From positions 1-64,000 of the forward strand of contig CACNQD010000002.1 in the NCBI GenBank assembly GCA_902622545.1: DNA of 64,000 nt, read 5' to 3'. Both the position numbers and the translations under genes were made by a program. Under the pieces are notes generated by a model. The model did no database searches, had not been told where the DNA came from, and saw nothing but the letters and a program-made list of their open reading frames with translations. Positions 15,508 through 24,578 of the stretch are shown piece by piece (the first letter of the stretch is position 1; each line of letters starts with the position of its first letter). The DNA is from an uncultured Pelagibacteraceae bacterium (GTDB taxonomy: Bacteria > Pseudomonadota > Alphaproteobacteria > Pelagibacterales > Pelagibacteraceae).

Positions 15508-17432
15508 TGTTTACTCAATTTATAACAATCTTAATTCTTGTATCCATTGTTGGATGTATTCTTTATGGAAGAAGATTAATTAAAACAGAAAAAGTTGATG
15601 CTGTTTTTGGTAATCCTGAAAGAGCTAAAGGTGGTACTCACTGGATAATTGTTGGAAGTAGCGCAATATTACTTGTCTGGCTTTATTATTCATGGGATAT
15701 CGCTAAAGGATTTTATCCAAAATCTGCAAATGAATTATGTCAGGTTGCTAAAGTTAATGAGTCTTTACTTGGGCTAAAATATCAATTTCCAATTGAGGAA
15801 AGAGAATTCAAAAGTACCTCTATTATAAAAATTGAAAATAAAAATTTAAGTAAAATAAGTAATGAAATAAAAGGTTCACAACAATTAAACTCACAGCAAA
15901 AAACTATATTAGTTGGTTTTGTAAATAAAACATCTCAGTTAATTCCATTACTTACAAATGAAAATTTAATGGAGATGGATACTAAGATAAAAATTAAAGA
16001 AATGACTGATGAGTTAAGGCTTTTAAGTTCAAACTTTAAAAAGAAAGATTATCCATTTGAAACACCTGATGAAAAAAGTGCAAGACAAATTGCAGTTTCT
16101 GAACAAGGTGATTGGGGTATTATAAAGGTGCAAGCGGGAACTGGATCTATAGAAAATACTATTGAAGTTCCTTTAATTGCTGCAACCGATAGAGGTTTGA
16201 AATTCCAAGCGGCCGCAGAAGAGCTTACAATCATTAATGATAAATTCTTTAAATTAAGAAATCATAATCCACAGTTTAAAAACTCCATTAAACAACTTAA
16301 AGAAGATATAAAAGCATACAGAAAAGATTTAAGTGATGCAGAAGAAATAGCATCTAACTATGCAAAAGATATTGTTAAAATCGCAAGAAGAATAGAGTTT
16401 GCAAGTATTTATCCTCCAAGTGCCCTTAATGATATGCAAAATGCAATTGTTGAATTTGATAATCTTCAAAAAGCAGAACAAGGTGGTTTAAGATTTGTTG
16501 ATATATTTTTATTTCCTGCTGGAACAATTGTTTCTAGTGGAACCAGTTGTTCTGAACAAGGATCTGGTAGATGGTTACCAAAACCATCTGATACGTTAAA
16601 TAAGTTTATCCTAATGTCAAAACCAAGTGTTGGTTACAAAAATATTCCATTACTTTGGATTGATATGATGGATGTTAGTAAAATAGTTGGATTTATTTTA
16701 CCTGACTGGATTGCAGATATTTTACCAGGAGAATACCCAGTTCATTCATCTGATGGTGTTGTTAAACAAAACTTTAAGGGAAAAGTTTTAAAAGTTGTTA
16801 CAGGTGACTTTAAATTATTCAAAATCCCAGTGCCTTATGGACATATCTGGGATTCTTTTTTAAGAGTATTTTTAGGTTTAGTCTTTGGAATTTTAATTGG
16901 TGTTCCTTTAGGTTTATTTATGGGATTAAACAGATTTGCAAAAGGTTTCTTTGATCCATTAATTGAGCTTTATAGACCTGTACCACCTTTAGCTTGGGCT
17001 CCACTTATTATTTCAGTTCTCGGAATAGATAATACTGGAAAAGTATTTTTATTATTTATGGTTTCGCTATCTATTATGATTATTTCTGCAAGAGCTGGTG
17101 CATCTGGAACTCAATTATCAAAAATTCATGCTGCTCACTCCCTTGGAGCATCAAAGAAACAAATATTAAGATATGTGATATTTCCAAACTCATTACCTGA
17201 AATTTTAACAGGAATTAGAGTTGCAGTTGGAATGTGTTGGGGAACTTTAGTTGCAGCAGAGTTTCTAGCAGGAACCACAGGTATTGGATTTGTAGAAAAC
17301 GTTGCAAAAAAATATTTTCAATATGAAGTTATTTGGATAACCATATTTATTATGGGTATGCTGGGACTATTATTCGACGTTACATTAAGAAAAATAATAG
17401 ATAAAACTATACCATGGCGTGGAAAAGGATAA
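15507..17432 (+). CDS. tauC: Taurine ABC transporter permease with large N-terminal extension
   Basis: The 641-residue protein is more than twice the length of typical TauC/SsuC permeases (about 260-280). The last 200 residues are a normal permease domain, with 'GIDNTGKVFLLFMVSLSIMI' and an EAA loop 'HAAHSLGASKKQILRYVIFP'. Before it come two transmembrane helices (about 1-20 and 45-65) and a ~300-residue, probably periplasmic region with a coiled-coil stretch near 230-300 and Cys-containing segments ('ANELCQVAK', 'SGTSCSEQG'). The frame is open throughout, with no sign of a fusion artefact. The extra domain may contact TauA. It overlaps tauB by 1 base and the next gene by 19. Confidence 0.88.
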   Translation: MFTQFITILILVSIVGCILYGRRLIKTEKVDAVFGNPERAKGGTHWIIVGSSAILLVWLYYSWDIAKGFYPKSANELCQVAKVNESLLGLKYQFPIEEREFKSTSIIKIENKNLSKISNEIKGSQQLNSQQKTILVGFVNKTSQLIPLLTNENLMEMDTKIKIKEMTDELRLLSSNFKKKDYPFETPDEKSARQIAVSEQGDWGIIKVQAGTGSIENTIEVPLIAATDRGLKFQAAAEELTIINDKFFKLRNHNPQFKNSIKQLKEDIKAYRKDLSDAEEIASNYAKDIVKIARRIEFASIYPPSALNDMQNAIVEFDNLQKAEQGGLRFVDIFLFPAGTIVSSGTSCSEQGSGRWLPKPSDTLNKFILMSKPSVGYKNIPLLWIDMMDVSKIVGFILPDWIADILPGEYPVHSSDGVVKQNFKGKVLKVVTGDFKLFKIPVPYGHIWDSFLRVFLGLVFGILIGVPLGLFMGLNRFAKGFFDPLIELYRPVPPLAWAPLIISVLGIDNTGKVFLLFMVSLSIMIISARAGASGTQLSKIHAAHSLGASKKQILRYVIFPNSLPEILTGIRVAVGMCWGTLVAAEFLAGTTGIGFVENVAKKYFQYEVIWITIFIMGMLGLLFDVTLRKIIDKTIPWRGKG

Positions 17433-18475
17433 TATTTTTTATATTTTTATTCTCAGTTTCATCTGAAGCAGCAGAATTAAATTTTAAAAAGATTGCTGAT
17501 TTTAGAAGTCCTTGGGGATCCACATTTATATCTAACAATGAAATACTTTTAACTGAAGTATCTGGTAATTTAAAATTAATTAATATTGAAAGTGGCTCTA
17601 TTACGGAGGTTAAGCATAACTTAAAAGTGTTAGAAGATGGTCAAGGTGGTTTGCTTGATATCTTATATAAAGACGGTGTAGTTTGGGTAAGTTATTCTGA
17701 AGATCATGGAAAATCAAAAACAACAACCTCTGTTGCACGAGGGAATTTTAATAAAGATCAAATAGATTTTAAAAATATATTTGTTGCATTTCCACCAATA
17801 AATTCTGGATATCACTTTGGTTCAAGATTAGCTATTAAAGACAATTATCTTTTTGCATCAGTTGGTGAAAGAGGTGAAGGAATGATAGCACAAGATCCAA
17901 CAAAACATCCTGGAAGTATAATTAGAATTAATACAGATGGAAGTATTCCAAAAGATAATCCAAAATTTATTGATAAAAAAGATTGGCTACCTGAAATTTT
18001 TCAAATAGGTGTTCGAAATCCACAAGGTTTAACATTAAACCCTTTTGATCAAAAAATTTATGCAAGTAACCATGGAGCAAGAGGTGGAGATTGGTTTGGT
18101 GAAATTAAAAAAGGAGAAAACTATGGTTGGAAAGTTCTTGGTTGGGGTGGAACAAATTACAGTGGAACTAAGATTGGACCAAAGTGGTTACCTGGCTACA
18201 CAAAAGCAATCAAATATTGGGTGCCTTCAATTGCAACAAGTGCAATAACAATTTATAAAGGTGAAGAATTTAAAGAGTGGAATGGTCATGCTTTAATTAC
18301 ATCTCTAAAAGACATGTCACTTAGAAAACTTGATTTTTCCAACTTAGAAAATGTTAAAGAAGAAGTCATATTTAAAAGAGAAATCGGAAGAATTAGAGAC
18401 ATACAAGTCCATCCAGTTAGTGGTAAGATCTTTTTTTTAAGTCAGGATGCTTTATGGCTAATGCAAAAAAATTAA
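17414..18475 (+). CDS. Secreted PQQ-dependent sugar dehydrogenase-like protein (GSDH family)
   Basis: The 353-residue protein has a signal peptide ('RIIFFIFLFSVSSEAAE') and a six-bladed propeller of the soluble glucose/aldose dehydrogenase type. Motifs include 'PWGSTFISNNEILLTEVSG', 'QGGLLDILYK', 'GSRLAIKDNYLFASVGERGE', 'FQIGVRNPQGLTLNPFDQKI' and 'NHGARGGDWFGEI'. Known members oxidise sugars in the periplasm with PQQ. Its 19-base overlap with tauC and 22-base overlap with the next dehydrogenase place it inside the sulfonate operon, where a role is not obvious. No PQQ synthesis genes are in the window. Confidence 0.8.
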   Translation: MAWKRIIFFIFLFSVSSEAAELNFKKIADFRSPWGSTFISNNEILLTEVSGNLKLINIESGSITEVKHNLKVLEDGQGGLLDILYKDGVVWVSYSEDHGKSKTTTSVARGNFNKDQIDFKNIFVAFPPINSGYHFGSRLAIKDNYLFASVGERGEGMIAQDPTKHPGSIIRINTDGSIPKDNPKFIDKKDWLPEIFQIGVRNPQGLTLNPFDQKIYASNHGARGGDWFGEIKKGENYGWKVLGWGGTNYSGTKIGPKWLPGYTKAIKYWVPSIATSAITIYKGEEFKEWNGHALITSLKDMSLRKLDFSNLENVKEEVIFKREIGRIRDIQVHPVSGKIFFLSQDALWLMQKN

Positions 18476-19467
18476 CAAACATAATAATTAAAGTATTAAA
18501 GAACAGAGGTTTAAGTCCAACGCACGCTATGATTAGTGCTAAAGCTTTAATAAATGCAGAATTAGTTGGTGCTCATTCTCATGGGTTATCAAGACTTAAG
18601 ATGTATTGTGATAGAATTGATAAAAAAGTTATTAATCCTAAACCAAAAATTAAAATAAAAAAAATATCTAGTTCGATTTCATATGTAGATGCTAATAACT
18701 CCATTGGATTTGTTGCAGCTGATATCGCTATCAAGTCATTAATTAAAAATACAAAAAAAACTGGAATTGGAATGGTTGGTGTAAAAAATTCTGGCCACTA
18801 CGGTTTATCTAGTTATTTTGTCGAACAAGCAGTTAAAAAAAATTTAATGGTATGGTGTTTTACAAATGCACCACCAGCTATTGCACCATATGGATCAAAG
18901 AAAACTTTATTTGGAACAAACCCGATTTGTTTTGGAACACCCTCAGGTAATAAAGTTCCATTTATATTAGATACATCAGTATCAATGATTAATAGAGGTA
19001 AAATAAGAGTAGCGGCTAATTTAGGTCATAAAATTCCTTTAGGTGTAGCTTTAGATAAAAATGGAAAGCCAACTACAGATCCAATTAAAGCTCTTAAAGG
19101 TGTGCAGTTACCTATTGCAGGATTTAGAGGTTCAGGCTTAGCTTGGATGGTAGATATATTAAGTGGAGTTATGACAGGTGCAAATCATGGAGGTAAAGTG
19201 AGAGACCCATTTGATGATTTTAAAGGACCACAAAATGTTGGACATTTATTTATGGCTGTAAAACCAAATATTTTTATTGGTAGCAATTATATAAAAAGAA
19301 TTAAAGAGAACATAAGAATTATAAAGAAATTACCAAAAATCAAAGGTGTTAAAGAAATAAATTTTCCTGGTGAAGGCACAAAAAAAAGATATAAAAAAAA
19401 TATGAAAAAGAATATTCCAATACCAAAAAGTATAATGGAAGATTTAAAAAAACTAAATGCTATCTAA
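18454..19467 (+). CDS. Ldh2-family dehydrogenase (malate/L-lactate/sulfolactate type)
   Basis: The 337-residue protein belongs to the Ldh_2 NAD(P)-dependent 2-hydroxyacid dehydrogenases: 'AELVGAHSHGLSRLKMYCDR', 'VGVKNSGHYGLSSYFVEQAV', 'APYGSKKTLFGTNPICFGTP', 'GFRGSGLAWMVDILSGVMTG'. The His and Arg in 'HSHGLSRL' and the His in 'SGHYG' are the usual catalytic set. In sulfonate pathways this family includes ComC/SlcC-type sulfolactate dehydrogenases. The operon position, overlapping neighbours on both sides (22 and 11 bases), makes that plausible. A malate or ureidoglycolate-type role is equally compatible with sequence alone. Confidence 0.75.
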   Translation: MANAKKLTNIIIKVLKNRGLSPTHAMISAKALINAELVGAHSHGLSRLKMYCDRIDKKVINPKPKIKIKKISSSISYVDANNSIGFVAADIAIKSLIKNTKKTGIGMVGVKNSGHYGLSSYFVEQAVKKNLMVWCFTNAPPAIAPYGSKKTLFGTNPICFGTPSGNKVPFILDTSVSMINRGKIRVAANLGHKIPLGVALDKNGKPTTDPIKALKGVQLPIAGFRGSGLAWMVDILSGVMTGANHGGKVRDPFDDFKGPQNVGHLFMAVKPNIFIGSNYIKRIKENIRIIKKLPKIKGVKEINFPGEGTKKRYKKNMKKNIPIPKSIMEDLKKLNAI

Positions 19468-20368
19468 TAAACAAATAATTTGTCCAAATAACTTACTGGA
19501 TGCATCTTTAAAAAAGAAAGGTGCAACAGCTGCAATTGTTAATGCTGGAAAACCTCTTCCAATGCAATCTGTAATGGATGCTGTTAAAGAAGATTTAATC
19601 AAACCAATTTTTATTGGTGATAAAGACCAAATTCAAAAATGCGCTAATGAAATTCAATTTGATATTTCAGGATATGAAGTAATTCATGAGCCAGTAGAAA
19701 ATAATACAGCAGCTTTAGCTGCTAAACTTGCAATGCAGGGTAAAGTTAAAATTATAGTAAAAGGCCATATACATACAGATATATTGATGAAAGAAGTTTT
19801 AAAAAGAGAATATAAACTTCTTGGTAAAACGAGATTAAGTCACGTTTGGCATATGACTTTAGAAAAAGATGATAAGCCATTAATAATCACTGATGGCGCT
19901 TTAAATGTTTTACCTAATGTAAAAACAAAAATGCATATATTAAAAAACGTTATAGATTTTTCAAAAAGAATTGGAAACAATAGACCTAAGGTTGCTGTAT
20001 TATCAGCAACGGAAGAAGTTTTAGATAGTATTCAAAGTTCAATGGAGGCAAAAGAAATTACCGAACTTTCAAAAAAAGAAGGTTTAGATGCAGATGTATT
20101 TGGTCCTTTGGCTTTTGATAACTGTATTTCAAAAAAATCTGCTGAAATTAAAGGAATTAAAAATGTAGTTGCAGGAGATGCTGATGTTCTTTTAGTTCCT
20201 AGTGTTGAAAGTGGAAATGCTTTAGTAAAAATGATGATTTATTTTATGGGAGCTTGTGCAGCTGGTGTTGTAATTGGAGGAAAAGTACCAGTGGTTATTA
20301 CAAGTAGATCAGATGAAGCAACAGCCAGATTAGCTTCTATTGCTGCTGCAGTTGTTGCATTAGATTAA
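19457..20368 (+). CDS. pta: Phosphate acetyl/butyryltransferase family enzyme
   Basis: The 303-residue single-domain enzyme has family motifs: 'AAIVNAGKPLPMQSVMDAVK', 'AMQGKVKIIVKGHIHTDIL', 'SHVWHMTLEKDDKPLIITDG', 'VAGDADVLLVPSVESGNALV', 'VPVVITSRSDEATARLASIA'. It would convert acetyl phosphate and CoA to acetyl-CoA. In taurine degradation acetyl phosphate is made by sulfoacetaldehyde acetyltransferase (Xsc), commonly encoded next to pta; no xsc gene is in the window. The start overlaps the previous gene by 11 bases. A butyryl or other acyl preference is possible. Confidence 0.8.
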   Translation: MLSNKQIICPNNLLDASLKKKGATAAIVNAGKPLPMQSVMDAVKEDLIKPIFIGDKDQIQKCANEIQFDISGYEVIHEPVENNTAALAAKLAMQGKVKIIVKGHIHTDILMKEVLKREYKLLGKTRLSHVWHMTLEKDDKPLIITDGALNVLPNVKTKMHILKNVIDFSKRIGNNRPKVAVLSATEEVLDSIQSSMEAKEITELSKKEGLDADVFGPLAFDNCISKKSAEIKGIKNVVAGDADVLLVPSVESGNALVKMMIYFMGACAAGVVIGGKVPVVITSRSDEATARLASIAAAVVALD

Positions 20369-20391
20369 TAAAACAATATAAATTTGTAAAA

Positions 20392-21681
20392 ATGACAATT
20401 AAATATTTAAAAAAGGCATCTAAAACTGCATCAACAGATGACACTAAAACAAAAGATATAGTTCAAAATCTTTTAAAAGAATTGGAAAAATCAAAAGAAG
20501 AAGGTTGTAAAGAATTAACAAAAAAATTTGATAAATATGATGGAGAAATAATTGTTTCAAAAGAAAAAATAGAGGAAATAAATAAAAATTTAGATCAAAA
20601 AACTAAAGACGATATTAAATTTTCATACGATAGAGTTCGTAAATTTGCAGAAGCGCAACTTGCAAACTATGGAAAAGATTTTGAAGTTGAATTATCAAAC
20701 GGATTATATGCTGGTCAAAAGTTAGTTCCCGTTAATACTGCGGGTTGTTATATCCCAGGTGGAAGATACGCTCACATAGCATCAGCAGTAATGAGTGTTA
20801 CAACTGCAAAAGTTGCTGGTGTTAAAAATATTATTGCTTGTAGTCCCCCTAAAGAAGGAATTGGTGCCCACCCTTCTATAATTTATACAGCAAATTTATG
20901 TGGTGCTGATGTGATTTTAAATCTTGGTGGAGTTCCAGCTATCGCTGCAATGACATATGGAATGTTTGGAAATGCTCCAGCTGATATTTTAGTTGGTCCT
21001 GGAAATCAATTTGTTGCTGAAGCTAAAAGAATTTTATTTGGAAAAGTTGGAATTGATTTATTCGCTGGTCCAACAGAAATTGGAATTATTGCAGATGAAA
21101 CTGCAGATCCAGAGATTGTAGCCGTTGATTTAGTTGGTCAGGCTGAACACGGATATAATTCTCCATGTTGGTTATACACTACAAGCCAAAAACTTGCAGA
21201 CGAAGTAATGAAACGAGTTCCAGAATTAATAGAGAAACTTCCAGAAGTTCCAAGGTTAAGTGCAGAGGCTGCTTGGAGAGATTACGGTGAAGTTATTTTA
21301 TGCGATACGGATGAAGAAATGGTGAAAGTGAGTGATGACTATGCACCTGAACATTTAGAGATACAAACCAAAAATCTTGAATGGTTTCATAAAAGATTAA
21401 AAAATTATGGTTCTTTATTTATCGGAGAAGAAACAACTGTTGCTTATGGTGATAAATGTTCTGGCACAAATCATATATTACCAACTAAAGGTGCTGGTAA
21501 ATATACTGGTGGGTTGTTCGTTGGAAAATTTATAAAAACATTAAGTTTTCAAAGAATGACAAAAGAATCTACAAAAGAAGTTGGTTCAGCAGCTGCTAGG
21601 ATTTCAAGATACGAAGGTATGGAAGCTCATGCAAGAACTGGCGATGTAAGATTACGTAAATACGGATATTCTAACGAATAA
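20392..21681 (+). CDS. HisD-family dehydrogenase, candidate sulfopropanediol dehydrogenase (HpsN type)
   Basis: The 429-residue protein is a member of the histidinol dehydrogenase family: 'VPVNTAGCYIPGGRYAHIAS', 'GGVPAIAAMTYGMF', 'DILVGPGNQFVAEAKRILFG', the zinc/catalytic 'GQAEHGYNSPCWL', 'DDYAPEHLEIQTK', 'GDKCSGTNHILPT' and a C-terminal 'MEAHARTGDVRLR'. Its place at the end of the taurine/sulfonate gene run, with no other his genes, suggests HpsN-type oxidation of 2,3-dihydroxypropane-1-sulfonate to sulfolactate rather than histidine synthesis. That is an inference from context. It starts 23 bases after pta and is convergent with the next gene. Confidence 0.7.
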   Translation: MTIKYLKKASKTASTDDTKTKDIVQNLLKELEKSKEEGCKELTKKFDKYDGEIIVSKEKIEEINKNLDQKTKDDIKFSYDRVRKFAEAQLANYGKDFEVELSNGLYAGQKLVPVNTAGCYIPGGRYAHIASAVMSVTTAKVAGVKNIIACSPPKEGIGAHPSIIYTANLCGADVILNLGGVPAIAAMTYGMFGNAPADILVGPGNQFVAEAKRILFGKVGIDLFAGPTEIGIIADETADPEIVAVDLVGQAEHGYNSPCWLYTTSQKLADEVMKRVPELIEKLPEVPRLSAEAAWRDYGEVILCDTDEEMVKVSDDYAPEHLEIQTKNLEWFHKRLKNYGSLFIGEETTVAYGDKCSGTNHILPTKGAGKYTGGLFVGKFIKTLSFQRMTKESTKEVGSAAARISRYEGMEAHARTGDVRLRKYGYSNE

Positions 21682-21684
21682 TTT

Positions 21685-23808
21685 TTAAAAAGTACTAACA
21701 AGTTCAATAGTTGCACCATAATCAGGAATTGAACTCATTAAATCATAATTTGAATTCACCCTGATATCAAAACCATTTAAATTTCTATTGTAGCTTAAAT
21801 AAGCTTTATTATTATCTAAGTTCATTGCATATTCAATGTCATCTGATGGCACATAGCCTAAACCAAAATATAAAGTATCACTATGAGAATTATCACTCTG
21901 ATTTCTTTCATAAATAGTCATAATTGATAAACCGTTTTCATTTATTAAATCAAATCCAATATTCGCTCTTAAATTTTTAGAATCTTGATCAATTGCTTTT
22001 GTGTATTCTGTAGTTTCAGAGAGATAACGATATGTAGCATCTGATGATGGGCTAAAATCTAAACCAAGTTCTAAGCCACCATAAGATTTAAAAGTAAAAG
22101 TATCTAAATCTAAAATATCACTTATTGTAAACCCTGTGGATACCATGCCAGTTTCAACAGTATGTTTATTGTATACTAGTGCAGCAACTCCTTTTTCACG
22201 ATATTTGGATAATTCTGTGTAACTCAAATCAATTCTAATATTAGGATCTATAACAAAATTATTTTTTTTATATTTAGTAACATAATTAATTGATCCAAAA
22301 ACTTGTGCTCCATCTCTCTCACCAGTTCTCATATTTCCCCCACCTACTCTTACATGATCAGTCTTCAATGTACTTATTCCAATAATACCTTCGGTAAATC
22401 TTTCTTCATCATGCGGAAAAGTTCCATAAAGTGATAAACTATAAGATTCTGTATCTAAAGAAGTCCCAGATGATCCTATATCAACTTCATCATTGCCAAA
22501 CCTGAGAGCGTAGCCATATAATTTATTTTCACTAATTTTTTTGTCCATTCCAATAGTTATACCATTGCTATTTATATCTTTTGATGCTGAAGAAGATGTG
22601 TCTCCAGTCCTTCCAAAGCTAACACTGCCTTCACTCCAAAATGACCAACTGTCAGACAATTTGTTTAAAGTATTATTTGATTTTTCCGATATTGGAAAAA
22701 CTTTTGCTAGAGATGCTATTGTTTTATTAGGAAAGTTAAATTTAATTTTTTGATTACTTAATTGATCGCTTGTTCTGTGTCTTCTTAACCAATACATACG
22801 GTTAAGAACTGGAGTGCTTGCCTGAATAGCAATTTGTTTTGCTGTTGCAGTTTGAGACTCGATTGAGCTTAAAATATCTTTACCCCCATCAGAAGTTGTT
22901 ATTGGATCATCACAAGCACCATCAATTACGCTCCAATTACAACTTAGGTTAAATTCATGAACTTTATTATTACTAGCATCCGAGGGACTATCATCAATGA
23001 TAAACATTTTACTTCCATCATTACTAAACACAACTTCTCTTGAATCTGCACTAACAGAACTTGTATCGAAGGTACCTTCAAGGGATCGAGTAGAAACATC
23101 ATAAGGTGTAGTTAATTTAAACTGAGAAATCTTATGCAAATCTGTTACTAAATCTCCAATACCTCTAATGGTATACATTTTAGTACCATCGTAATTAAAA
23201 GTAACTCCATCTATGTAATTGTGAGTAGAACTTAGGTCTTCAGTATTAAGATGAGTAACTGTGGAGCTAAGATCAAATCCTGTGCTTAGTGAATATTCAT
23301 GAATACGATGTTGGGACCTATTTCCTGCACCAGCAATAATCATTCTGGTACCATCATTATTAAATGCAATTGAATTTGCTCTTTTTTCTTGACCAGAGAT
23401 AGAATATTCGCCATCAAATGTAGCAGTTGAAACATCAAATGCAGTGCTTAGTAAGTATTCATCTACTGACTTATTACCAGCATGGTTAACAATAAACATT
23501 TTTGTTCCATCGTTATTGAACACTACTTGTGTTGCTTCTGTAACACCACCTCTATCTACTATTTTAGTATTATTTACGATTGCCGTTGAAATGTCATATG
23601 GGGTAGTTAATATATGTTCGATCACTGCATCCGATGCATTAGCTGTTACAGTATACATTTTTGTACCATCATTATTAAAGTTAAGTCCCAAATAAAAGGC
23701 GTCATCAATTGATTTACTTTGTACAAAGGTTGGCTCCGCTATAGCTTTAAAATGAAATGTGCTTAAATATAATAAAATTAGATAAAATATTTTTATTGTT
23801 CTATTCAT
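21685..23808 (-). CDS. Outer-membrane autotransporter-like protein with propeller repeats
   Basis: The 707-residue protein has a signal peptide ending near 'FKAIAEP'. Residues 30-290 contain five repeats of about 50 residues, each with a core like 'FNNDGTKMYTV' ('VVFNNDGTKMFIV', 'IAFNNDGTRMIIA', 'VTFNYDGTKMYTI', 'VVFSNDGSKMFII'), resembling beta-propeller blades. From about 400 to the end is a barrel-type region with alternating strands and a terminal Phe ('YGATIELVSTF'), as in autotransporter barrels. A linker with 'TATAKQIAIQA' joins them. It probably displays the repeat domain on the cell surface. The ligand is unknown. Confidence 0.75.
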   Translation of the reverse strand: MNRTIKIFYLILLYLSTFHFKAIAEPTFVQSKSIDDAFYLGLNFNNDGTKMYTVTANASDAVIEHILTTPYDISTAIVNNTKIVDRGGVTEATQVVFNNDGTKMFIVNHAGNKSVDEYLLSTAFDVSTATFDGEYSISGQEKRANSIAFNNDGTRMIIAGAGNRSQHRIHEYSLSTGFDLSSTVTHLNTEDLSSTHNYIDGVTFNYDGTKMYTIRGIGDLVTDLHKISQFKLTTPYDVSTRSLEGTFDTSSVSADSREVVFSNDGSKMFIIDDSPSDASNNKVHEFNLSCNWSVIDGACDDPITTSDGGKDILSSIESQTATAKQIAIQASTPVLNRMYWLRRHRTSDQLSNQKIKFNFPNKTIASLAKVFPISEKSNNTLNKLSDSWSFWSEGSVSFGRTGDTSSSASKDINSNGITIGMDKKISENKLYGYALRFGNDEVDIGSSGTSLDTESYSLSLYGTFPHDEERFTEGIIGISTLKTDHVRVGGGNMRTGERDGAQVFGSINYVTKYKKNNFVIDPNIRIDLSYTELSKYREKGVAALVYNKHTVETGMVSTGFTISDILDLDTFTFKSYGGLELGLDFSPSSDATYRYLSETTEYTKAIDQDSKNLRANIGFDLINENGLSIMTIYERNQSDNSHSDTLYFGLGYVPSDDIEYAMNLDNNKAYLSYNRNLNGFDIRVNSNYDLMSSIPDYGATIELVSTF

Positions 23809-23848
23809 CTTAAATTGAGATTTAGAAATGAATATATAAAAATGAAAT

Positions 23849-24511
23849 TTATTCTCTACTTAAATCTTCAGAGCTAATATTTTCCTCTTTTTTAGGGTAT
23901 TTTTTTTCATTAATGATATTTGCAAAACTGTGGTTTACATCACGGTGTCCTGCTTCATCATCACGTATAACTCTTACTACATCTTTTAGTGTAGCGTGCA
24001 AAGGTAGGTTCCAATAATTTATTGCAACTTCTGGAGCTGGCTCATCTTTTATTTTGCCAGTTTCTAATTCGTGTAAATATTCTGTGTAACTTCTAACAGC
24101 TTCTTCTTCAAAATATCCAACAATTCTGTGAGCAGTTCTTTGAGATACTAAATAAATGATAGCGTATGTAACAATAAAAATAAATTGAGCCATCAAAATA
24201 ATAACTCTTTCTAGCCATGTTGGCTTTGCAACATGAATAAAAGTCATTAAATGCATTCTTTCATTTTCTGCTTCATCTAATAGAATTTTAATCCACCCTT
24301 TATCATCTTCCATTTTTCTTAGAGATTTTAAGTGAATTAGCATTCCAGCTACCATTCCAGGTACTGCAGCAACTGTTTCTAAAACAACTGCTCTATGGCC
24401 GTATCTTTTCTTAAAAAAAGTATCAGCTAGGAATCTTAAAAACTTAGTAAAGCCTAAAGCAACCTTATCGCTAAAGTTATTAGGTTCGTAATGTTTTTCT
24501 AAATTGTTCAT
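23849..24511 (-). CDS. aox: Alternative oxidase (diiron ubiquinol oxidase)
   Basis: The 220-residue protein carries all AOX signatures: 'LETVAAVPG' (Glu45), 'NERMHLMTF' (Glu84, His87), '[10 protein letters not shown]' (Glu near 137) and '[12 protein letters not shown]' (Glu186, His189). These are the six diiron ligands. Two hydrophobic segments near 50-62 and 103-122 fit a monotopic membrane protein. AOX reduces oxygen with ubiquinol without pumping protons. It has no N-terminal regulatory Cys extension as in plants. The gene appears monocistronic, 40 bases from the autotransporter-like start. A role in redox overflow or oxidative stress is an inference. Confidence 0.93.
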   Translation of the reverse strand: MNNLEKHYEPNNFSDKVALGFTKFLRFLADTFFKKRYGHRAVVLETVAAVPGMVAGMLIHLKSLRKMEDDKGWIKILLDEAENERMHLMTFIHVAKPTWLERVIILMAQFIFIVTYAIIYLVSQRTAHRIVGYFEEEAVRSYTEYLHELETGKIKDEPAPEVAINYWNLPLHATLKDVVRVIRDDEAGHRDVNHSFANIINEKKYPKKEENISSEDLSRE

Positions 24512-24578
24512 ACTTCTTATTTAGTTATTTTTTTTTAAAAACCAATGGGTCTAAATTGACGTTTAAAAGTGTTCTATA

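Noticed and set aside
20392..21681. Histidinol dehydrogenase of histidine synthesis
   Set aside because: The family is HisD, but there are no other his genes here and the gene sits in a sulfonate operon. I keep true HisD as the alternative, not the main call.
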